DNA of 64,000 nucleotides from Drechslerella dactyloides. Lineage: Eukaryota; Ascomycota; Orbiliomycetes; Orbiliales; Orbiliaceae. Position numbers and translations under genes: made by a program. The DNA is taken from contig JAGTWJ010000002.1 in the NCBI GenBank assembly GCA_020064725.1, forward strand, positions 4,278,001-4,342,000, given 5' to 3'. Positions 33,465 through 43,087 of this stretch are shown one piece after another (position 1 is the first letter of the stretch; each line of letters begins with the position of its first letter). The notes under the pieces are model-generated. The model made no database searches. It had not been told where the DNA came from and saw only the letters and a program-made list of their open reading frames with translations.

Positions 33465-35548
33465 GTGTTCCTACTATTGCTACTAAATGCTCAGCGATGT
33501 ATCTTATCGCGGCTGATATTGAAATGTCCACAGAAGCAGCCGTTGTGGTATAGCACAACGCCAGTTGTCTCTTAAGCCAGATGTCTTCCCAAAGCCAGCT
33601 GTATACGTAGACAAGAACGCACGAGACAATTGAAAGTTAAGGTGACCACGCTGCGGATACGCAATATCCAAGAGTAATTTATGTTGACATGGAGGCATAA
33701 ACAAATCCGGATCACGCCCCCAATATATACGTCAGCTGCCCAATAAAGGCGATATAAAATACCTACTCTGCAAAGCAGCCCAACTGGAGATGCTGAGCGG
33801 ATGAGGGAAACTTCAATTAGCAGAGCCTTCAAATGTCTATAAATAAGTATTAATTAGCCTTAATTGTGGATCAGAAGTTGAGGAATTCAATGCATGCCCA
33901 GAATACTCGAGACCTCAGATACGATAGTGAAGGATCTGTTCATCTAACGTCAGACTCCGATTTTACACTACCTTTTTATAGCTTTATGCTCCACCACAGA
34001 GATATGCTTTCAGATTGCAATCTGCATATACGCGTTTATGCTATGGGAACACACAAAAGTTGTTGCAAGTCGTGTCTCAGTATGGTTCGTTAAGCAGTGG
34101 ACCTGTTAACCCAAGTACAACAAATTTCAAAACTCCATCAAGCTAATTTTGAAAGAGATGCCTGTGCCTGTACGTACAGCACATATTAAAGTTGTCTGGC
34201 ATCGAGGTTATAAATTTGTGCAAGTGGGAGATTTAAAAGCAAGATAGCCCGAAGTCCAGCGCTTCGAACTTGAATGTTTCATCTATACATGAGATGTTAT
34301 ACCTAGCCTTGAAGCTAACCACTTGGTTATAGACGCGAATTGTGGCTACCATGCTCACGATTGGACTATCTCTTGGGAAAGTTAGAAGGCACCAACTCCC
34401 ACCCAGCCCAAGAGCAATTTATACCAACTTCTTCACTAATACAAGCGGCATGTCAAACATACGCGCGTAAGCCATACAAACACAAACAACTCTGAACTGC
34501 ACGTACTTGTCTCGCAAGCCAGACGCCTTCCGGTACGGACCGTTGAGTTACATATGGTCTCGATCAAAACTCACCCTATACTATTTCCGTCGTAAGACGC
34601 AAAGCTGTTGTGTCTATAATCGGCCCGATAGCACATAATTAAGAAATGGCGAAGCAAGCTCAGTTCCGGGTTCTGGTCTTCTATTATGTATAGACTCAAA
34701 GAGAGGGTGAGGGGGGAAGTCTGTGTTTGTATGTATGTGCGTGTTCCGTTGGGCAGACTATGAGACTAAACCAGACTGCCAAAGCGCATAACCATGTATA
34801 GTACATGTATAACAGTAACAACCTACCCAACAACTGGGAAAACTACATGTGGTTGGTCCAATTGCTCAATTACATGGTCTTAGAGCCGTGCCAGGTACGT
34901 GCCACCACGGAGGCCACCTTACGAAAGCACGATAAGTTTGGAATAGACTCGCCGCTTGTTGACATATTCGCCATTCTTTCTCGAATTCTGATCGACGCTA
35001 ACCGTGGTCATGCTTCATCCTCGAAATATTGTATCTAAGAATATGACCAGATTTCCTCCTTACTACTAACAAACATGAAACGTAATCGACAAAACCTCAA
35101 ATGAAATGATCCCAGTCCATCCTTTCTCCCAGAAACAATGAATGATATTATACTGGCTTCAATTAGCAGAAACATCGTACCCTGAAACTCAGGACTTGCA
35201 CAAGCGGTATTGCCGCCGCCTCTAGCTTGGGTTCGCCATTACAAGTACCAGAAAGCGAGTAGAACTAGTGAAAAGCCCCGTACGGATAATAAAAAGTTGA
35301 CAATCAGGCGCTCCAGCCGCAAAGTAGTGTTTTTGTCCATAGTGTCAAAGCGGAGCCGTTCTTTCTCGATCGCGTGGAGCTTAGTTACCCGATCTAGTGG
35401 AGGAAAGTTAGCTACCATTCCCTGCAGTAACCAAGCTCCCAGATGTGGAAAAACCGGTCAGGGCAAGCAGATTTACCTAGTCAACGCGAGATCGGGATGG
35501 GTCGGGCATGCGTAGAGCTCGTACCACCTGCCCGAGCTGTTTCCCATG
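33465..35548. other. AT-rich intergenic
   Basis: About 2.1 kb with only short ORFs and no recognised product. The first few hundred bases should hold the promoter of the metallopeptidase gene (minus strand). Confidence 0.5.
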
Positions 35549-36089
35549 CTACTGCTGACCAATGGATCTTAACAGCAGCGGCAAAGTTGTCGGATTCGAT
35601 GGGATAAATTCGGGACCAGTATGGGTAGCTGAAACAAAAGGTGTAGACAGCTGTTGGGTCCCGTCTTCTGCTAGAAAATCATGAGGGAGCCAGGAGAAGC
35701 TTGACCGAGAAATTTCAGGGTAGACAACGTCCCTCAGATATGCACGCACATCTATATCGAAGAATTCTTCCCGTGGAGATGGCCGAAGTCCCGCATATCC
35801 AGAGAATCTTGGAGGTTCCCAGGGCTGGGGTGGGTCTGGCTTATACAGGGCATCAAGATGGGACTGCAATAATTCCTCGATTCTCTCGGGTGCATTCCCG
35901 CCCGGTAAAATACAGGAGACCTGTCTTCCCAGGGAATCCAAACAAATTTTGAGAATTCTGGGAGGCCAGATAGCGATAGCTCTCGAAAGACCTCTGAATT
36001 CGCCTCTATCAATCGCGGCTAATATGCTATACGCGATCGCGATTGAAAGAAGGAAAAGGAAAAAAATTGAGGATCTTGAGGGAGCTCAT
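35549..36089 (-). pseudogene. Secreted or membrane protein gene with one-base frameshift in an A7 tract
   Basis: A frame is open on the minus strand from about 36083 to a stop at 35549. It reads through a hydrophobic signal-like stretch (FFLFLLSIAIAYSILAA), then EFRGLSRAIAIWPPRILKI, CLDSLGRQVSCILPGG and RIEELLQSHLDALYKPDPP, with an end near LLLRSIGQQ. It has no Met at its head. A Met at 36089 (MSSLKILNF) starts in the neighbouring frame and meets it exactly at a run of seven A (plus strand 36060-36066). One base less there would join start, signal sequence and body. So this is either a recent frameshift pseudogene or a sequencing error in the homopolymer. The body matches no family I know. 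Confidence 0.55.
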
Positions 36090-38820
36090 GGCGCGATATC
36101 AAAACTTGCAATTAATTTTGAATCTATATCGCGACAGTAGATCACTTGTCACCGTACTTGCTTAGTGTCCGGCAGACGCAGAAGAAAGCTTTGGGTACCA
36201 GCTCGTATTTTTGAAAGGCAAGAAAGTGTTTGTCACGCAACCGTCAAGATGGGGGCGCGGAGCTTGTTGACTACTTTATCAGATAGTTGTATGGTGCATG
36301 AAGTAGCTCTTTGGTCCGAGCACGCGAGTTGAAGGCCTTATATATTTATACGTAAGCTCGGGGCGGACGCCGAGGCTCGCTGTTGAATATACGTGATACG
36401 TATGTTCATGTTCACCGAATAATTACAGAAACAGTATATACCAGCCTCGCCGCGCCAGATGGCCAGCACTAGCGGGCGCCCGGTCTTTGCATTTGATACA
36501 CGAAAGTTTGTAGAAACTATCCACGCGTATCATATCAGGCTACCCCGGTACGGCGGCTGCGGACTGTAAACTGTGACATGAAAGACTTCAGGCGCAATTT
36601 CCAGATCACAAGTTTGCATCTGCGTGAATGAATGATGAATGGAAAGACGCAACACCCAATCGCTGCAGCCATACCAACGTTACACAAGAGCAATATGTGA
36701 ACAATAGCAGAGCTCAGCTAATCTTGGAACGCAATCAAGATCGGGGGTTTGGTTCAGGTTGGCCGCTGAGGCTGCTCCAGGTCAGGATCTTGGGAAAACA
36801 TTTGAATTCATGCGTCAGATCCCGCGTGCGCAGTAGCGACCAGGTAATCGAAGATCGGAAATACCTATATTATATACGTACTGGTACTTAAGTACTTGCA
36901 AGCGGTCGTGCGCGTGCTCGACAGTGTACACGTGTACTTAGGTAGACAATAATTGGGTCAACTTGAGGCTTCCGTAGCAACATCCCGTTTACGGAACGGC
37001 ACAAGACGTGTACGACTGCCATGCCCACGGCGCTGGCAGTCTTCCCGGTCCTACGAGAAGTAAATAATTTCCATGCAAATGATCCTAGGTGTACTCGGAC
37101 GTATACAAGCTAGAACTGTTTCTGCATTCCTCGTTTTTACCGCTGAATGAGCTCAATAGCCGGATTTGCGGAGCTCGCGGAGGGATTTCGCGCAGACACC
37201 CGGGTACGTACCCGACCCGACTCCGCATCGCCACTAGGTGAGCATCAACCTAAGACAAAGCAAAGATCAACTTGCGGTTTGCTCCACCGTCGCCGACTAC
37301 GTCCCGTACCATTGGCGCTTGGTTTCCAGCGGCCATGAGACGGCTCAGCTGACCAGCCCCCGGAACGCTGCCTGGCGCGAGCGTTTCCTGGTCCTGGTCC
37401 AAGATCTAGACTGCCCTTCAACTATCTCGATGATTGTTCAACCTGCTGTCGGCAGGGTAGTTCGGTTTCAAGGCTACAATCAAGGGATGCGGCATGCAGC
37501 CGGATGCACAAGCCTCCTGAATGGAGAACAAAAAGAACGGAAGGAAGAAAGAGCGGGATAAAACCCACAGAAAAAGGACTATGAATAGGACATGGGCTAT
37601 AAGGAAATCACAAAAGGCATGCTATCGGCTTCCCGGCCCGCCAGAAAGTTCCTATTCTCGGATGCCGGCAATCCCACGGCAACGTCAAGCCTCGAAACTA
37701 TGCGCATAGAGATACCAATATCAAAAAAACAATCAAATAAATAAAAAGAAGCGCAGATTTCAAAACTCTTGACCCCAAATTTGGCGGAAGATTGCTCTTA
37801 TTGAGTGCCTGGAACATTCGATTATAACGTTAGGCCGCTGGTCATCATCTGGCACAGTGCACCGGGAAACGTGGGTCCTGGTAGTTTGGCGTCTTTGCAG
37901 GCTATTGGACGGCATCAGGTTTCACGAGACAAACCGAAGGATAGCAGCTTGCGATATCCTAAAATATCTACGTAGCCAGCCCTTTCCACAGATAGACAGC
38001 GGCCGGCAATCTTGGCCAGTGTATTGGTACGGATGTTGTTTGAACAGCGGCAGTTCTCGGTACATTTTATATGCTTAATGTCAATAATGTATTCATTGAT
38101 CGATGGCGTGTTCAAATCCGCTGCCGTTCTTGCGGCTGCAACTTGCGCCAAGAGAGGAACCGGCTGGCCGGTTGGCCGGCTGCCGAATGGATCTGAAAAT
38201 ATCGATATGCCATCGAGGCCTGAAACTTGATATCTTCAAATGGCAATCGATCAATCTATGATTGCCCGTGCGGAAGAGCATGTTTGCCCGCAGGTCCAGC
38301 GCAGTTCGCGCCGACAAAACAGGAAATCCAACATAAAATACTGATATCACAATAATTTAGAAATCCGCAGATGCATATGACGCAGATACATACAATATGT
38401 ACTTACCTACTGGGTACCTACTTACGCACGTACTACGCGTGGCTCAAGCGCTTCCCATCTCCACAAACTTCGCGAGCCGCACTTTCCAAACCACGCTCTC
38501 TGGGTCTGGTCTTTCGCTCAACGGCAAGCAGTCTATCTTTTTCACAGTAGTATAGTCTGGTATCTTCTATCCATCCTCTCGTCAAGCTGGTGCATGTACG
38601 CGCATATACCAATCCATCCATCCATTCATCCACCCCCCGCAGAACTTGAGGCTGCACCCCCGCCAATAGAGTATCGGCCTATCTTGGCCGCAACAAGTCA
38701 ACTGGCCCTACCCCTTTCGATTCAGAACAGCGATATCATCAGGAGTACATCCACCATCGATCCGCCCCCTGCGAACGGACACTCGGTACTATACCTGTAC
38801 AGATCACGCTCAAGACCAAG
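36090..38820. other. Gene-poor stretch at the right side of the AT-rich block
   Basis: About 2.7 kb with short ORFs only. Composition rises towards balanced GC after about 36.9 kb. The last 200 bp are C/T-rich and probably the promoter and leader of the gene at 38821. Confidence 0.45.
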
Positions 38821-39171
38821 ATGTATCTCATGGAACTTTGGATCACCTACGGCGTCCTCGCAGGAATCGCCATCGGTATCAGCGGCACGGCAGCAGTGGA
38901 TATGATCCTCCGCGAGCTGAGCGACCGCAAGCAGCGCACCGCGGCGGAAATTCAGCTCTACGGGCGGAAACTGACACGCAAGGAACGCAAATGGCTGAGT
39001 CAAAGGCAAAATCTGGGGCAGATGGGCGTGGCTGTTGCACCCTTCCCATCGTACGGGCCTGCATACAATGAACCAAGAGATACAAGGGCTCCGAGTTATC
39101 ATATTGTCGAATCCCCAGCGACTGTTAATGTTCCAGCCGCACCTGGGAGCAGTGACAGGCCGAGCAAGTAA
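38821..39171 (+). CDS. Small membrane protein with [LF][YF]G[RK]xLxRxER[RK] motif (copy 1)
   Basis: An intronless frame of 116 aa (or 112 aa from the Met at 38833). Residues about 6-30 (LWITYGVLAGIAIGISGTAA) form one membrane helix. After a 15-residue charged linker comes the motif LYGRKLTRKERK (46-57), then a Gly/Pro-rich tail (GVAVAPFPSYGPAY). The motif recurs at the same spacing in the genes at 41509 (+) and 43087 (-), within 4.3 kb. There is no signal peptide apart from the helix itself, so it may be a signal anchor with the basic tail in the cytoplasm. No known family comes to mind. The recurrence of a patterned motif in three separate frames argues that these are real genes. Confidence 0.68.
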   Translation: MYLMELWITYGVLAGIAIGISGTAAVDMILRELSDRKQRTAAEIQLYGRKLTRKERKWLSQRQNLGQMGVAVAPFPSYGPAYNEPRDTRAPSYHIVESPATVNVPAAPGSSDRPSK

Positions 39172-39745
39172 TCACTATGGCGGCAAAGGCTGGCCGGTTA
39201 CAAATTCTGTTTGTTTTTGGAGAGCCTTTTCTACAGGGCCTGTCGTAGGCCTGCACGCGCGCCGCGGTTTTCTTTTTCGTCTTACAAACATTCTGTCTCT
39301 CGAGATCTCCCTGAGAGAATCGAGGTGACCTTCCCACCATTATCGCGATCATTGACATGATGCATCGGAGTTCAGAGATTGGAGATTAGTTGGTTGATTG
39401 TCAATTCCGTACGCCTCCACTCGCAGTTTGCTGTCGTCCGCGAATATGTATGCGCGGCAAGAATGCATTTGCCCATCGCAGAGTTTAGGTAGTACTTACC
39501 ATGCCCCTTACGCACTACTTCTTCCTAAGAGTATCATATGCCACGAGGCCTGCACGTTGTTCCTTATATTTTATGTTATATTGTACGCCCGCTCAGCACG
39601 TCTCATCAACCGGACATCGTCGGATCTCTCTCCTAAGCTCTTTATAAGATCCATAATTCTGGATTATTACACTGGCAATAAATACCAGCCTGCGATCGCA
39701 CCCCGTTAACACTACGACGGCCCCTCGGATGGATACACTTATATT
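39172..39745. other. Intergenic within the small-membrane-protein cluster
   Basis: The 3' flank of the first cluster gene and upstream region of the next. No gene seen. Confidence 0.5.
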
Positions 39746-40510
39746 ATGACCTCTCACCGGGCGACTCCAACTGCACCCGTCGACGCTTCACCACCACCTA
39801 CAGTTCTCTCACACACCGAGTCCCGCTACCCGGTTGCCGGCAACATCACCATGCCCGCGAGTCTCTTTCGCGCGACGCGGCCATCGAGGGCCAAAATTAC
39901 CACCTCACCGGCCGCCCAGTCCGGAACCGTGAGCGCGGGCTCTTGCCGCCAGAACGGGATTCTTCGCAGCATTCTATTCCCCTTAGTCGCCCTCGGCCTG
40001 TCCACGCCCATCATCTCGCACACGATCTGCTTCATCGGCTCCCGGATCCTCAAGTATAGGATGGAGCGTGGAGCCCGGGACATGATGATCTCAGCCGGAT
40101 ACCCGGACTACAGTTCCAGCGATACCACGCCCGACGAGAGCAGCAGTGATTCCAGCAACTACCGCCCCGATTCGCTTATCTCCAAGCGGGAGAGACAGCG
40201 ACGGAGGATCGAGGCAAAGATCGAGCGAGCACGGTTGAAGAGGGAGAAGAAATTGATGAAGCGGTACAAGAAGAGAGCCCGCCAGGCTGCCAAGGGGGCA
40301 TCTATCAGCAATAAAGAGGAGTGGAACGGTGGAGTCCCATTGGACCCTTCACGCAGACGGCATCGGACCGCGGTTTGGAGGTGGCTTAAGCGGAAGAAGG
40401 TCAGGTTTAATCGGGCGATGCGGGGCTTCAAGAAGGGACACGTACGCACGATGTTTAGGGAGACCGGCGATGAATGCAGTAAGGAAGCACCGAAACAATT
40501 ACGTACATGA
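39746..40510 (+). CDS. Basic membrane-anchored protein in the cluster, motif absent or diverged
   Basis: An intronless frame of 254 aa; a second Met at 39851 would give 219 aa. One hydrophobic helix lies at about residues 73-98 (GILRSILFPLVALGLSTPII, then SHTICFIG). A Ser/Asp-rich acidic linker follows (SSSDTTPDESSSDSS). Then comes a very basic, probably helical region: SLISKRERQRRRIEAKIERA, RLKREKKLMKRYKKRARQAA. It sits between two genes with the shared YG motif and has the same plan (helix, linker, basic helix), but the motif is reduced at best to LxxKRER. It could be a diverged relative or an unrelated neighbour. The very basic C-terminus could bind nucleic acid or acidic lipid. No family recognised. 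Confidence 0.65.
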   Translation: MTSHRATPTAPVDASPPPTVLSHTESRYPVAGNITMPASLFRATRPSRAKITTSPAAQSGTVSAGSCRQNGILRSILFPLVALGLSTPIISHTICFIGSRILKYRMERGARDMMISAGYPDYSSSDTTPDESSSDSSNYRPDSLISKRERQRRRIEAKIERARLKREKKLMKRYKKRARQAAKGASISNKEEWNGGVPLDPSRRRHRTAVWRWLKRKKVRFNRAMRGFKKGHVRTMFRETGDECSKEAPKQLRT

Positions 40511-41508
40511 GCGCTCATACGTGCGAAGGCATTCATGCACGTTCGAGTCCGGCTTACGACCAACGTTGATATCATGCATAATGGCTTGTGGGGGGGGGGG
40601 GGGGGTTTTTTCTTGTTTCGACGAGTAGAGTCGCTATGGGTTGTTAGAAACGGTTTAATGGGATGGGTTAACTGATCGCTTATATACACGGCACTAGCCT
40701 GGCTCGGGGTGCCTGCAGCTGTGGCTATTCTTTATCAACCCATAAGGCTGTGGGCTCTTCTCCTATACAGTATTGATTAGTCTTTATCCTTCAACTTGTA
40801 TTCTCCGGTGATGGCGTCATTAATTATTATCGTTACACACGACAATAATGCATACACTCGCACGGCTAATTCGCATCTATCACGGGAAAGTTTAAGTTCG
40901 AACTCCATTTTGCATATCGGGGCCTTCGAGAGAAATATATAGATTCCGCCAGCTGACTGCGAGACAAAGTTGTCTCGTGAACCAGACAAAGTATCCTCCA
41001 CATCGAGTATCCAGAACAGCCCGCTAGGCCAAGCAAGCACCGCTTCAAGCATACAGACTTTGCGCCCAGAATTTCCCTGTGCCTCTGGGCCTGATATTCA
41101 ATTCTTACTGATTCGTATAAATTGAGATAATAAACTTATTTATATGCATACATATGTATGCACACTCGACTATCGTATGTTGCCAACAGCATCCGTACGG
41201 AATCCGCCTCGAACACGCAGACATAAATCCCATCTGTTCCAACTGCACTGCAATGCCATTCCTGTGCATTTCGAACAGCACGTTAATAGCACATCCTTAC
41301 ATTGCGCCATAACGCTCATTTCACATATACCAGCCGTCGGGATTGGAATCAAGTCGGTCCGTCATATACATACGCACCCATACGTCACTCTCGCTTCCAT
41401 CACACCGCATCCCCTATACTTTCAAGGACAGAAATTCCCGCCAGCCTATTCAAATTACCGAATTCAGTCCTTCTTACACAAATCGACAGCCGTAGACGGG
41501 GCGTAACG
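40511..41508. other. Intergenic with G16 homopolymer
   Basis: About 1 kb without a gene. It contains a run of 16 G followed by T6 (40590-40611) just after the preceding gene. Confidence 0.5.
40590..40605. repeat. Homopolymer G16
   Basis: Sixteen G in a row followed directly by six T. It could be a real G-tract or a base-calling artefact. Confidence 0.85.
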
Positions 41509-41991
41509 ATGCCAAATACCGGTGTCCGCGGCTTCCTCGCATCCGGCGCAATTCTAATCGGCCTATCATCCGCACCAGCTCTCGTCGCGGGCCTCACCGC
41601 CGGCGGTCCCATCGCCATACCGCTGGCCATCACCTCCGTCGTGATAATCACCGTCGGCGCCATCGGCGTCGTCATAGTCTACATCAGAGACCGCCGGGCG
41701 TCGCGACGGGCGATTGAAAAGTCGCTGTTCGGAAAGGTTCTCAACAGACAAGAACGGCGGAAGCTGGCGCCGCTGTATCAGGCGGGTAAGGCGCGGGTGA
41801 GGGCGGATGCAAAGGCGGATAGAGCTGCGCTGTACGCGGAAGAAAAGCTGCGCAAGAGAGAGCTGAAAAAGGTGACAAAAAACCAGTCCCTAGTGGAAAT
41901 TCTGAACTTTAGGGCCGCTAAGCCGAGTGATGTTGTCATTACGGCCACTATTGATGCTGACGAGAGGGTTGTGCTGATGCTATGGCTGTGA
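41509..41991 (+). CDS. Small membrane protein with [LF][YF]G[RK]xLxRxER[RK] motif (copy 2)
   Basis: A frame of 160 aa from the Met at 41509. Residues about 8-32 (FLASGAILIGLSSAPALVAG) and 34-58 (PIAIPLAITSVVIITVGAIG) form one hairpin or two membrane helices. After the linker DRRASRRAIEKS comes the motif LFGKVLNRQERR (73-84), then a Lys/Arg/Ala-rich helix. The frame is open further upstream to 41302, but the membrane segments begin right after the chosen Met. The end is uncertain: a second frame starting at 41982 overlaps the stop and continues with PVPRVPTLDELSGRANG and a Pro-rich end to 42176. That resembles the Pro-rich tail of copy 1, so a frameshift or an unseen intron near 41970-41990 is possible. 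Confidence 0.68.
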   Translation: MPNTGVRGFLASGAILIGLSSAPALVAGLTAGGPIAIPLAITSVVIITVGAIGVVIVYIRDRRASRRAIEKSLFGKVLNRQERRKLAPLYQAGKARVRADAKADRAALYAEEKLRKRELKKVTKNQSLVEILNFRAAKPSDVVITATIDADERVVLMLWL

Positions 41992-42811
41992 TGCAGGGTA
42001 TCGTACAGCCGGTTCCAAGGGTGCCGACGCTGGACGAATTGTCCGGGAGAGCGAACGGCTCAATATTTACAGGCTCCAGAATGGATGGAAGCACGCTGTT
42101 GCCTCCCAATTTCGCATCGGCGATTTCAAGAGTCGACGGCACGAGCACGCCCCCACAGCCGGCCACGCCAACGTAGAGGCGCCAGGAAGCATCATATTAT
42201 TTAAGCGGGATTACCGGCCGCAGGTTGGTAGAAGTGAGGAGGGCAGACGGGAGACTCGTTTAAAAGCAGGTTGAATCGAGTGTGAGAGGGGGGGATACAT
42301 CGACTTATAAGTTTAGCTAGCATGCATCGCATCGTCCGTTCTCATTCGTGTATACGCGTATACGTACTGTCGCTGTGAGAAGGCGCCTGCCTAGTTATAA
42401 TGAATCATGGTCTAACAATAGGATAGTTTTCCGCTGTGCGTCGCTGGCGACGGGAACGAAGCAGCTATTCTAATCCGTCACAAATTTACAGCATACTCAA
42501 GACGCGGACGCCATAGAAGCAAAAATGAGATATTAGCCCTCCGCGATCTCTAGTGGCGAACTCAGGAACGACAGTGACAAAGAAACGCTCAACAACGCGC
42601 TAAAAGCGGACTCCCGAGTCGACACCGAATTCACAGCCTCATCCCCGACCTTTAATCATCCATAGTCCCAGTTGTACTCTATACCTTTCCCCCTCAAACC
42701 ATCCGCAGAACCACACCGTTCCACCAACTTAAGACGTACTACACTATACAGGTGCTGACATGCAATCGAGCCATGCAATCCACCCACTCGTTCATTCACC
42801 CACCCACTCCC
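41992..42811. other. Gap between copies 2 and 3, convergent
   Basis: The first 185 bp may be the shifted tail of the preceding gene. The rest shows no gene. Confidence 0.45.
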
Positions 42812-43087
42812 CTATTGACTTGAATACCCGGGCAAAACCTCATCAGGCTGGAACGTATACCCGGCCCGCGCAGCCTGCAGCGCCTCCGCCTGCGCCAGCT
42901 GCTCCATCGCCCGACGCTCCCGACGCTTCAGCGGACGGCCATAGAAGCGCGTCTCAGCTTCCCTCATCTGCTCGCGGTGCGCGACGTGGGCCATCAGCAG
43001 GGAGATACCGCGGGCCATGACGATGATGAGCGTGGCGGCGCCGATGGAGGCGAGCGGCGCGAGGACGATGAGTACTTCGTATGCCAT
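42812..43087 (-). CDS. Small membrane protein with [LF][YF]G[RK]xLxRxER[RK] motif (copy 3)
   Basis: A frame of 91 aa from the Met at 43087; the frame is open back to 43243 (143 aa), but that part is Pro/Gln/Ser-rich and unlike the other copies. Residues about 5-33 (LIVLAPLASIGAATLIIVMA) form the membrane helix. The linker HVAHREQMREAETR leads to the motif FYGRPLKRRERR (48-59), then an Ala/Gln-rich helix (AMEQLAQAEALQAARA) and the end FQPDEVLPGYSSQ. It lies on the opposite strand to copies 1 and 2. Motif position and membrane spacing match copy 1 almost exactly (residue 48 against 46). Function unknown. Confidence 0.65.
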   Translation of the reverse strand: MAYEVLIVLAPLASIGAATLIIVMARGISLLMAHVAHREQMREAETRFYGRPLKRRERRAMEQLAQAEALQAARAGYTFQPDEVLPGYSSQ

